Part shown: in pieces, positions 1 through 6,218 of the stretch
How positions within the stretch are numbered: the first letter of the stretch is position 1
Layout of the letters: each line of letters starts with the position of its first letter
Assembly: GCA_028064935.1 (NCBI GenBank)
Contig: JAPTWT010000057.1
Location: forward strand, 1 to 9,104
Direction of reading: 5' to 3'
From: Gammaproteobacteria bacterium
GTDB lineage: Bacteria; Pseudomonadota; Gammaproteobacteria; Acidiferrobacterales; Acidiferrobacteraceae
DNA length: 9,104 bases
Made by a program: the position numbers and the translations under genes
Notes under the pieces: generated by a model
Databases searched by the model: none
The model's input: only the letters and a program-made list of their open reading frames with translations
What the model was told of the DNA's origin: nothing

Positions 1-128
1 GCTACGAAATCAACTTCAACCGCTACTTCTACGTCTACAGGCCGCCCCGGCCGCCCGAGGTCATTGCGGCGGAGATTCGGGAGATGGAGAAGCGCTTCCT
101 GGAGCTCATGAAGGGGGTGGTGGGGTGA
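1..128 (+). CDS. hsdM: Type I restriction-modification DNA methyltransferase subunit HsdM, C-terminal end only (partial)
   Basis: The window opens inside this gene. The frame starting at base 3 gives 41 residues and then a TGA at 126-128. HsdM is the S-adenosylmethionine-dependent adenine-N6 methyltransferase subunit. It works as M2S in modification and as part of R2M2S in restriction. The catalytic motifs lie upstream of the window, so the call rests on the tail: EINFNRYFYVYRPPRP followed by a charged helix ending FLELMKGVVG. This resembles the C-terminus of many HsdM proteins, whose last helices contact the coiled-coil spacers of HsdS. The stop overlaps the GTG start of hsdS by four bases (GTGA), so the two genes are probably translationally coupled. 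GC in the first 60 bases is about 62%, like hsdR and higher than most of hsdS. The tail is short, but the context makes the call fairly safe. Confidence 0.85.
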   Translation, partial: YEINFNRYFYVYRPPRPPEVIAAEIREMEKRFLELMKGVVG

Positions 129-1426
129 CTGAGCTTCAGTTATGGGGGAGCGTGCCCCAACACTGGCGCGTCCTTAGGAACCGGTTTGTATTTCGTGAGC
201 GCAACGAGCGCGACTTCGTTGAGCGGCCGCTTGTTGCTGTTTCGCAAAGACACGGCGTTATAGGCAAGCGGGACTTAGAGGCCCTCGAAGGGCGAAAACT
301 ATCAGGCGAAAACGACGACCTGTCAAGTTACAAGCGCGTTGAGCCAGGGGACATCGTTTATAACAAGATGAGAATGTGGCAAGGAGCAGTCGGTGTGTCC
401 GAAATGCAGGGAATTGCCAGCCCAGCCTATGTTGTTGCTACACCGATGCGAGGTTTAGATGGGCGTTTTGCCGCTTATCTCCTAAAGAGTGAACCATACG
501 TCTTTCAAAGTGGTTTGTTGTCGTACGGAATATGCGACGACCAGAACAGTTTGCGTTGGGAGGATTTCGCGAATCTCAAGACGCCACTTCCACCACCGGG
601 CGAACAAACCCGCATCGCCAACTTTCTCGACGAGCAGACGGCGCGGATTGATGCGCTGATTGCGGAGAAGGAGAGGTTGGATGCGTTACTGGGGGAGTAT
701 CGAGGCTCGCTGATTTCTGCGGCAGTGATGGGGCAGCTAGACCCCGCCACGTGGGAAGCGTCCTGTCGAGCTCAAGGAGGGGGCGGTAGGGTTAGTAGCT
801 GGTCTACTGTGCGGCTTAGATATGTCGCGGACCTTAATCCGAGTGTCCGTGCCGACCTTCTTCAGGCACCAGATACCGAGGTGTCATTTTTGCCAATGGA
901 GGCAATTGGTGAGAACGGCTCGCTCAGTCTCGACCGTACCCGACCTGTAGCTGAAGTTCGTAATGGTTATTCGTATTTTGAGAACGGCGACATCGCCTTT
1001 GCAAAGGTGACGCCGTGCTTTGAGAATGGTAAAGGTGCCCTAATGCGGGGCCTGGAGCATGCGGCGGGTTTCGGTACCACGGAGCTTACTGTATTAAGGC
1101 CAAAACTTGATGCCAATCCAAATTTCCTGAATTATGTACTGCAATCTTCGCGGTTCAGGCAACTTGGTGCGGCGGCAATGACGGGAGCGGGTGGGTTAAA
1201 ACGGGTACCAGATGAGTTCACGAAAGACTTCGAGACCGTGTGGCCCGTGTCGGCAGACCAAGCCTGCATCGCCAACTTCCTTGACGAGCAGACGGCACGC
1301 ATTGACGACCTGCGCAACCATTGCAGAGAGCATGTTGCCCTTCTCCGTGAATATCGCTCCTCCCTGATTTCCGCGGCGGTGACGGGCCAGTTGGATATGG
1401 ATGGCTCTAAGAGCTGTCTCTCATGA
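125..1426 (+). CDS. hsdS: Type I restriction-modification specificity subunit HsdS
   Basis: This 433-residue protein selects the bipartite DNA target for methylation and cleavage; its length is normal for HsdS. It has the classic two-fold layout. Target-recognition domain 1 covers about residues 1-155, with conserved-looking stretches near VEPGDIVYNKM (72-82). Conserved helical spacer 1 is about 156-206. Target-recognition domain 2 is about 226-378, with FLPMEAIGENG (255-265), ENGDIAFAKVTPCFENGKG (286-304) and a FGTTELTVLRP segment (316-326). Spacer 2 is about 380-424. The two spacers share IANFLDEQTARID and an LISAAV-x-GQLD end, and are expected to pair as antiparallel helices that set the gap between half-sites. 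The GTG start at 125 lies in the hsdM stop (GTGA) and is preceded by a G-rich Shine-Dalgarno-like run near 110-120. The stop overlaps the next ATG (ATGA). The recognised DNA sequence cannot be read from the protein. GC falls to about 50% in TRD1, as is common for exchanged TRDs. Confidence 0.95.
   Translation: MTELQLWGSVPQHWRVLRNRFVFRERNERDFVERPLVAVSQRHGVIGKRDLEALEGRKLSGENDDLSSYKRVEPGDIVYNKMRMWQGAVGVSEMQGIASPAYVVATPMRGLDGRFAAYLLKSEPYVFQSGLLSYGICDDQNSLRWEDFANLKTPLPPPGEQTRIANFLDEQTARIDALIAEKERLDALLGEYRGSLISAAVMGQLDPATWEASCRAQGGGGRVSSWSTVRLRYVADLNPSVRADLLQAPDTEVSFLPMEAIGENGSLSLDRTRPVAEVRNGYSYFENGDIAFAKVTPCFENGKGALMRGLEHAAGFGTTELTVLRPKLDANPNFLNYVLQSSRFRQLGAAAMTGAGGLKRVPDEFTKDFETVWPVSADQACIANFLDEQTARIDDLRNHCREHVALLREYRSSLISAAVTGQLDMDGSKSCLS
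614..742 (+). repeat. hsdS conserved spacer repeat, copy 1
   Basis: This is the first copy of a direct repeat inside hsdS, encoding residues 164-206. It matches the copy at 1268-1396, exactly 654 bases downstream. By hand alignment the encoded segments agree at 31 of 43 residues. The longest exact DNA match I see is 14 bases (GACGAGCAGACGGC). It encodes the central spacer helix joining the two target-recognition domains. Such repeats can support domain shuffling, but here the DNA identity is modest. Confidence 0.85.
1268..1396 (+). repeat. hsdS conserved spacer repeat, copy 2
   Basis: This is the second copy of the hsdS spacer repeat, encoding residues 382-424 near the C-terminus. Its ends match copy 1 best (IANFLDEQTARID and LISAAV-x-GQLD). 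The middle of the helix has diverged, with a cysteine- and histidine-containing stretch (RNHCREH) in place of the charged AEKERLD of copy 1. Confidence 0.85.
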
Positions 1427-2307
1427 ACGCCGTCGCTGAATACGATGGTGTTTGGTATGAAGGCGACAGCGCCTCACTCCGAGTCATGCTGGAAAATACG
1501 TTGCTACTACCGATTTGCGTCGTGAATCAGCACTCAGGCGGCGAGATGCTGTTCCGGGAGGACTACTTCAACTCTGCGACCAGGATACGCCGTGGCCGCG
1601 TATATCGAAAGGATGATGTAGCAGCGGATTGGTCAACTGGGAACGTTAGTGTTCATCCGTATAGACCCAATTTGTTTGCAAATATACCTAGACTTCGTGC
1701 TAGGAAGTCTTACACGACGCTCGCCGACTTCATAAGGGTCGGCTCGACCGCCATTCTCGGCGACAATAACGCGCAATCCTACTGGACGGTCGTCTTCTCG
1801 GAAAAGGCGGGACTCGACGCCCATTACCTCACGCTAAAATCCAAGACCTACTTCGGCGTCTTACCAGAGGTGAATCACGAGGCCATTCCAGAGGCGAATC
1901 GCCAGGACATCTTGCAGGCGCTCGATGCGGTCGTCGAAGCCGCGCCCATTCAGGCGCCGCAGCCGGTGATTGACGCGTGCCGCAATGCCGCGTGTCACAT
2001 GATAACGGCGAAGTTTCCAGAGTCGAACCCAAAAGGGAACAAGGACTTGGGGCAGCTTGCGTCCTGGCTTGAGCAGGAAGGTCACCGCAAGAAAAAGGCA
2101 CGCAAAGCTGACGTGGAAGCAATGGACGCTTTGATTGAGACGCCAGACTCATGCACCAGTTACCTAGTTAACGAGCTCCACAGGCGCGCCAAAGCTAATG
2201 CTGCCGCGGCGCGCCGAACACGGCCAGTCTCTCAGCAAGACGCGAACCTGGCCGTGGACGCCATTGCGTTCCTGTTGCAAGACTTCGGGTGGGCGGAGGC
2301 GACGTGA
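1423..2307 (+). CDS. Unrecognised protein next to hsdS, with a helical C-terminal domain possibly of Abi/HEPN-like type
   Basis: The 294-residue product is not one I can name. The N-terminal half (about 1-150) looks like a mixed alpha/beta domain with many aromatic residues and no motif I know. The C-terminal part (about 158-290) appears all-helical: a helix with VIDACRNAACHMI (182-194), then KDLGQLASWLEQ (207-218), a lysine-rich patch HRKKKARK (221-228), and an end reading LVNELHRRAKAN (248-259) and QQDANLAVDAIAFLLQDFGW (271-290). This pattern recalls the C-terminal helical domains of some abortive-infection proteins, which would be HEPN-like, but that is a resemblance by eye. RNAACH at 187-192 formally fits the HEPN Rx4H pattern but sits in the first helix, so it may be chance. 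The ATG overlaps the hsdS stop (ATGA), implying coupling to hsdS. GC near 1681-1740 is 50%, well below hsdR. No signal peptide or membrane segment is evident, so it is probably cytoplasmic. Confidence 0.8.
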   Translation: MNAVAEYDGVWYEGDSASLRVMLENTLLLPICVVNQHSGGEMLFREDYFNSATRIRRGRVYRKDDVAADWSTGNVSVHPYRPNLFANIPRLRARKSYTTLADFIRVGSTAILGDNNAQSYWTVVFSEKAGLDAHYLTLKSKTYFGVLPEVNHEAIPEANRQDILQALDAVVEAAPIQAPQPVIDACRNAACHMITAKFPESNPKGNKDLGQLASWLEQEGHRKKKARKADVEAMDALIETPDSCTSYLVNELHRRAKANAAAARRTRPVSQQDANLAVDAIAFLLQDFGWAEAT

Positions 2308-2338
2308 CGAGAGGATGGGGTATAGGAGATTCTGGAGA

Positions 2339-3484
2339 ATGACAGGGAAGCGACAGCACTACATTCCGCAGTTCTTGCAGCGAGGCTTTAATAGTCGCGG
2401 ACACGATGAGACACCAAGGGCGTGGCTCTATCGGAGAGGCGACGCAGCGCCTAGCGAGGACACACTGAGGAATATTTCTGTTGAGGATTGGTTTTATCGT
2501 TACAGAACCGCCCGTGTGGATATTTCCGCAGATGAGAGCATTACGGGAGCAGAGCGCCATCGCTTGGCGCCGCTTGTTCGGAGATTGCGGACCAGCAAGG
2601 ATGGCGCGATAAGTGAGGAGGACAGGGCGGGTTTGGCGGAACTTTTGGTACATATTCATGCTAGGACAAAAGCAGTGTGGGAAATTGCGAGGTCGCAAGC
2701 GCCGCCGATGTTCGAGCGTCTTGGGAGATTTGCTCGAGACCAGACGGCTATACGAGACACTCTTCCACGACTCATGGAGGCACACCGGGATACCGTGATA
2801 CGGCTTCTGGCGCTGCGTTATCCAGACCGCGACATCGGAAAGCTCATGTACGAGTGGATGGCGCAAATCGAAACGGTGCCTCCGGACGATTTTCGTTCGG
2901 CTGTCGATGGGATGCTGGGCGGATTATTGATGCTTGCCGTGGATGCACTTCAAGCCAACAAGGTCCAGGTAATGCGGGAGCTCTCGGAGCGGCCTGAAGT
3001 AGCTAGGCGGTTTCAGGATTGCACGTTTTCCGTTAAGAGGTGGGGCGGTGCCCGGCTTGTACAGGGCGATACACCCGTGGTGTTCCATAAGGCCAGCGGC
3101 TTTATACCGGTTTTGGCGAAAGACGAGCCATTTGAGTACGCCTTTCTCCCCATCACGCCTACGCGGGTCGTGGTCGCAAGCACCAGTGGCAGTATGCCCG
3201 AGTCCTGGGAGGTCCTGCGGGATGCGAGTATCGCGTGCTCGTACCGGCATTTTATTGCCGCGACGCCCTATCCCGAATTGGAGGCGCTGTCGGTCACTCT
3301 TGGCACCGGTTTTCCTGTTGTGACGGGCGCGGATATCGAAAGGCTGTTTGCCGAAGCCGTGGAGTTGGCCTGTACGCCGAGTTGGATGGGGCCTGCGGAA
3401 GTGGCCGCGGTTGAGCGGTTGGTGATGGAATATTTGGGGAGGCCACAAGGCGGGAGCGTGACATCGTCGGGAGGTGAGGAATGA
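2339..3484 (+). CDS. DUF4238 domain-containing protein
   Basis: The 381-residue product matches the DUF4238 pattern. It begins KRQHYIPQFLQRGF (residues 4-17), the signature start of that family, and later has VQGDTPVVF (241-249) and AFLPITPTRVVVA (268-280), where the family carries its second and third conserved blocks. Between them lies a largely helical middle. The family's activity is unknown; members often occur in genomic islands and near defence genes, which is general knowledge rather than something shown here. I chose ATG 2339 because the family signature begins at once and AGGAG (2324-2328) lies ten bases upstream. An in-frame ATG at 2315 would add MGYRRFWR. The frame stays open further upstream, but only by overlapping the preceding gene. 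The stop forms ATGA with the next start. GC at 2641-2700 is about 45%, the lowest stretch I counted. Likely cytoplasmic, with no membrane segment. Confidence 0.88.
   Translation: MTGKRQHYIPQFLQRGFNSRGHDETPRAWLYRRGDAAPSEDTLRNISVEDWFYRYRTARVDISADESITGAERHRLAPLVRRLRTSKDGAISEEDRAGLAELLVHIHARTKAVWEIARSQAPPMFERLGRFARDQTAIRDTLPRLMEAHRDTVIRLLALRYPDRDIGKLMYEWMAQIETVPPDDFRSAVDGMLGGLLMLAVDALQANKVQVMRELSERPEVARRFQDCTFSVKRWGGARLVQGDTPVVFHKASGFIPVLAKDEPFEYAFLPITPTRVVVASTSGSMPESWEVLRDASIACSYRHFIAATPYPELEALSVTLGTGFPVVTGADIERLFAEAVELACTPSWMGPAEVAAVERLVMEYLGRPQGGSVTSSGGEE
3469..3477 (+). promoter_or_regulatory. Strong ribosome binding site for the gene at 3481
   Basis: GGGAGGTGA, with GGAGG at 3470-3474, ends six bases before the ATG at 3481 and lies inside the end of the DUF4238 gene. 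Its strength and spacing fix the start of the next gene and indicate that this gene can be loaded independently despite the ATGA overlap. Confidence 0.7.
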
Positions 3485-4515
3485 GCGCACGCCGGACACA
3501 ATTCGCATGGCCTGACGGCAACCCAACCAAGGAAGCGGAATTTGACCGCCTCGTGTGGGCATTAGACAAACATCTGGCGGAACAGAGGGGCCAGCCTCTG
3601 CACCGGTTGATGGGATTCTATATCGAGGATGCGCTGCGCGAAGCTGGGTTAGTAGACTTGGGTATCAGCTACGCACAGCGGTCGGAGGCGGTCAATGAGC
3701 CCGGTTACACGGGTGAGCCGTTGGTAGCGAAGGTGTTCCAGTGGTATGAACAAGTCTACGGTGAAAAGGTGTTGGGGCGGAATGCCGTCGCAGATATGTG
3801 GTCCATCGGCTTTATTCCGGTAAAGCTCGGCAATGAGGCGGTATGGAAGGTGCGTATACCAATAACAATGCCGCGGCCGCGATTCGTTTGCGATGCTGAG
3901 GATTTCAAAGGTTCTGGCGGAGACAACTACGTAGGACACGATGCGAAAACGGTGAATGTTCTGCGCCTGGTCGAAAACTTGCCGTCGAAGCTCATTGATT
4001 ATATGTCAGAAGTGGAGCGAACCGACTTGACCGCACTCTGTGCGACGGCTTTGTGTGCCACGCGCTGGCTTCGTGCCGCGGACAAGACACTTGCTGTTGC
4101 CAAGACAGTGGCGGAGAAGAACCGTGCATTTTTCCGGCACGCGCGTCAGGATTATGTGAGCTCAACCGCAAATTTGCTGTATTACAACTACTCTCAGTCG
4201 CGCTGGGCGTCGTCCCAGGCTATCGAAAAAATAATGAAGGGTGTTCTGGAGATGGCCGATAAGGCATACTCAAAAAATGGCAAAGATGGCCACGACCTGT
4301 CCAAGCTGGCGAAAATCATGAAAAAGGAGATAAACATCGCACCAAGAGAAGACTGCGTGAAGATTGGCATGTGGCCTGCCGGCGCTCGGTATGATGACAC
4401 GAAGACGACACTTGATGAGTGTTTTCAGGCCAACCACGCGGTTCTGAAAATCGCAGAACAGTTTTCAGAGGATGAGACCGTGAACCGGTTACTGGAAGCC
4501 GCGGGCGCACCATAA
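3481..4515 (+). CDS. Unrecognised protein with a HEPN-like C-terminal helical domain
   Basis: The 344-residue product has no N-terminal domain I can name. Residues about 1-180 contain conserved-looking aromatic and charged segments such as LMGFYIEDALREAGL (43-57) and VWKVRIPITMPRP (121-133). Residues about 222-330 look like a HEPN fold: a helix with YVSSTANLLYYNYSQSRWA (225-243), then SQAIEKIMKGVLEMA (245-259), a loop, DGHDLSKLAKIM (269-280), and a last helix after ARYDDTKTTLDECFQANHAV (302-321). The A-x-E-K-x-x-K helix followed by HDLxxL is typical of HEPN domains. I see no Rx4-6H ribonuclease motif, so a catalytic role is not supported; a binding or regulatory role is possible. It follows the DUF4238 gene with a four-base ATGA overlap and a strong ribosome binding site, so those two products probably work together. 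GC at 4261-4320 is about 47%. It is the last gene before the single gap in the cluster. Confidence 0.8.
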   Translation: MSARRTQFAWPDGNPTKEAEFDRLVWALDKHLAEQRGQPLHRLMGFYIEDALREAGLVDLGISYAQRSEAVNEPGYTGEPLVAKVFQWYEQVYGEKVLGRNAVADMWSIGFIPVKLGNEAVWKVRIPITMPRPRFVCDAEDFKGSGGDNYVGHDAKTVNVLRLVENLPSKLIDYMSEVERTDLTALCATALCATRWLRAADKTLAVAKTVAEKNRAFFRHARQDYVSSTANLLYYNYSQSRWASSQAIEKIMKGVLEMADKAYSKNGKDGHDLSKLAKIMKKEINIAPREDCVKIGMWPAGARYDDTKTTLDECFQANHAVLKIAEQFSEDETVNRLLEAAGAP

Positions 4516-4573
4516 GGGCGTCAAGTGCCTTGTATAGTGACATTATTGGCAGCACAACGAGAACCACTACGCC
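4516..4573 (+). promoter_or_regulatory. Only intergenic gap in the cluster; weak candidate promoter
   Basis: This 58-base gap is the one place where neighbouring genes neither overlap nor nearly touch. It is AT-richer than its flanks and holds TATAGT at 4533-4538, a fair -10 match, but no good -35 lies 16-18 bases upstream (CCATAA or nearby). There is no hairpin followed by a T-run, so no terminator. A second transcription start for the GIY-YIG, membrane-anchored and hsdR genes is possible but weakly supported. Confidence 0.2.
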
Positions 4574-5458
4574 ATGACCCGCCCCCAAACCATCCAAATC
4601 TTCCTCCCCTCTGGTGACCCGCAGGGTATTCGTGTTGCCGAAATCACCACGCGCATCATCCGTGTCATCGAGGTGCCGCGAAGTCTCCTCGCCGAATTCC
4701 TGAAGATGCCTGAAGCAGAGCAGGTCGGCGTGTATTATCTCGTAGGCCCGGCAGAGGAGGGCGAGGGCGACGCCCTCTACATCGGCCAAAGCGGCAATGT
4801 GGGCACGAGGCTTGCCCAGCACAATGAGAACAAGGACTTCTGGAACCGGGCGCTGGTCGCCATATCCCTCACAAATAGCCTCACCCAGACCCACGCGCTG
4901 TTTCTCGAATGGCTCGGCATCAGGGACGCCAAGGCCGCCGGCCGCTATGCACTGGATAACGGCAATGCCGGGGCGCGCCCCCATACACCCGCGCCCTTGG
5001 AGGCCGACTGCCAGGAAATCCAGGACACTGTCCGTGTCCTTCTCGCCACCCTGGGCTATCCTGTCTTTGAGGCGGTCGGCAAATCCGCGACAAAGGAGAG
5101 CGCCGAGATGTTCTTTTGTCGCGCCAACGGCGTTGACGGGCGTGGCCTGTACACACCCGAGGGGTTTGTGGTCCTCAAGGGGTCGACCGGTCGGCGCAAG
5201 GACGTTCCGTCCTTGAAAGACACGGCCCATGCGCGCTTTCGGGCACGTCTTTTGGAGAGCGGATTGCTCCGTGTCGAGGGCGAGCGGGTGGTTGTCACTC
5301 GGGACTACGTATTTGCCTCGCCTAGTATGGCGGCGGTGGCGTTGCTGGGTCGTACGGCCAACGGCTGGTTGGAGTGGAAGAACGCTGCGGGTAAAACGCT
5401 GCATGAGGTGAAACGCGCTGGCGTGTCGGCGGCGGAGGCGGATGGTGGCCATGAATAG
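4574..5458 (+). CDS. GIY-YIG nuclease with C-terminal DUF4357 domain
   Basis: The 294-residue protein combines a GIY-YIG nuclease-type domain with a DUF4357-type C-terminus. The nuclease signature is GVYYLVG (52-58, in the GIY position), then LYIGQSG (68-74, YIG at 69-71), R79 in the VGTRLAQHN helix as the likely catalytic arginine, and E112 in LFLEWLGI as the likely metal-binding glutamate. The core residues are therefore present and activity is plausible. A linker (about 140-215) includes FFCRANGVDGRGLYTPEGF. The C-terminal block DYVFASPSMAAVALLGRTAN (244-263), followed by GWLEWKN and GKTL, matches DUF4357. This architecture is a known uncharacterised family; its target is unknown. ATG 4574 follows the cluster's only gap and has a weak Shine-Dalgarno. 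GC at 4921-4980 is about 73%, like hsdR and unlike the genes on both sides, so it may have a different history from them. The 3' end overlaps the next gene. Confidence 0.92.
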   Translation: MTRPQTIQIFLPSGDPQGIRVAEITTRIIRVIEVPRSLLAEFLKMPEAEQVGVYYLVGPAEEGEGDALYIGQSGNVGTRLAQHNENKDFWNRALVAISLTNSLTQTHALFLEWLGIRDAKAAGRYALDNGNAGARPHTPAPLEADCQEIQDTVRVLLATLGYPVFEAVGKSATKESAEMFFCRANGVDGRGLYTPEGFVVLKGSTGRRKDVPSLKDTAHARFRARLLESGLLRVEGERVVVTRDYVFASPSMAAVALLGRTANGWLEWKNAAGKTLHEVKRAGVSAAEADGGHE

Positions 5459-6215
5459 TTTGGGCGCGATGGTGGGAGTAGGGACAGCGGTAAGTACGTT
5501 GGCGTTAGCCGTGTCAAGCTTTGTGACGATTCGGCGGACCTCTGCAGCCGAGGGACGGCGGCATACGCCGCTCGTGACATTCGACTTTTATGATGCAGGC
5601 GTACACGAAAACCTAGGTGCGCCTGGTTTTCGGTGTCTTGAAGAGCTTCGCGAGTATCCGCACTTAAATCATACCGCCCTCAGGCTCAGCGGGAAACTGC
5701 GCAACATCTCCGCATCTCCGGCTATTGACTGTCAGCTGGATATCTATGTGGATTGGCAACCGGAGCCCGTTCACGAAATCAGAAATATCCGATTGCACGA
5801 TGGCATGAGTGCGGCCGATACAGTGGAGATTGTGCGCCTCATTACCCTGGAGGACGTTGACACGCGAGGCGAGCCGTATTTTCAGGTTGGGATACATGGG
5901 CTTTTCGCGCAATTTCCTGTATCACTAGGCCAAGAATACCCATTTGCTGTCGTCTTCTCATACAAGAACGCATTTGGCGCCCCGTATTTTTCTGTGTACA
6001 AAATGCGGCTCTACGTGCGCTCCGATAAGGGTTTGCGCAAGGAGCCGGTGTTGGCCATGGTTTTTAAAGGCAGCAGTGCCGGGACATTTACCGGGGCGTG
6101 GTTCGGCGCCGGAGCAGGGGGCTCGGGTCAAACTCCGGGAAGAGGCATCCGGGCTTATCTTGGCAAAGGACGTGCTGCCAGGAGTGTTCGGGGCGTTACG
6201 GGAGGGGGAGGTTAG
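5442..6215 (+). CDS. Small protein with N-terminal membrane anchor, unrecognised family
   Basis: The 257-residue product starts with one hydrophobic segment (about residues 6-30, LGAMVGVGTAVSTLALAVSS and onward) followed directly by RR, which favours an N-terminus-out anchor with the rest in the cytoplasm. Residues about 42-210 look beta-rich, with KLRNISASPAIDCQLDIYVDW (85-105, in part) and YPFAVVFSYKNAFGAPYFSV (166-185). I do not recognise the fold. The last 40 residues are glycine- and arginine-rich and of low complexity, partly because they contain the purine-rich ribosome binding site of hsdR. The gene overlaps the preceding one by 17 bases from ATG 5442, or 8 bases from the in-frame ATG 5451. 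GGAGG at 5434-5438 is a little close to the first and a little far from the second, so the start is uncertain by three codons. GC at 5761-5820 is about 53%. A membrane-bound sensor or effector is conceivable but not shown. Confidence 0.75.
   Translation: MVAMNSLGAMVGVGTAVSTLALAVSSFVTIRRTSAAEGRRHTPLVTFDFYDAGVHENLGAPGFRCLEELREYPHLNHTALRLSGKLRNISASPAIDCQLDIYVDWQPEPVHEIRNIRLHDGMSAADTVEIVRLITLEDVDTRGEPYFQVGIHGLFAQFPVSLGQEYPFAVVFSYKNAFGAPYFSVYKMRLYVRSDKGLRKEPVLAMVFKGSSAGTFTGAWFGAGAGGSGQTPGRGIRAYLGKGRAARSVRGVTGGGG
6201..6211 (+). promoter_or_regulatory. Ribosome binding site of hsdR
   Basis: GGAGGGGGAGG ends seven bases before the GTG at 6219. It supports GTG 6219 as the hsdR start over later ATG codons. 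It lies within the last codons of the upstream gene and encodes that protein's terminal glycines. Confidence 0.7.
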
Positions 6216-6218
6216 ACC

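Noticed and set aside
2198..2338. Upstream extension of the DUF4238 gene to an ATG at 2198
   Set aside because: It would overlap the preceding gene by about 110 bases and add an arginine/serine-rich stretch not typical of the family, which starts with KRQHYIPQF. ATG 2339 has a well-spaced AGGAG.
4035..4056. Short internal repeat encoding ALCATALCAT in the HEPN-like protein
   Set aside because: The two copies use different codons and are only five residues long, so this looks like chance or an ordinary small duplication rather than a functional repeat.
4517..4550. Possible hairpin or terminator in the 58-base gap
   Set aside because: Only about four-base stems can be formed (such as GGCG with TGCC) and no T-run follows, so it is not a credible terminator.
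4316..5452. Open frame of 378 codons on the - strand opposite the GIY-YIG gene
   Set aside because: It runs across the end of one + strand gene and nearly all of the next, and the + strand reading has a clear GIY-YIG and DUF4357 pattern. The antisense product looks random.
6117..6121. G-run as a phase-variation tract
   Set aside because: Five G residues is too short for typical slipped-strand phase variation, and similar runs are common in this GC-rich sequence.
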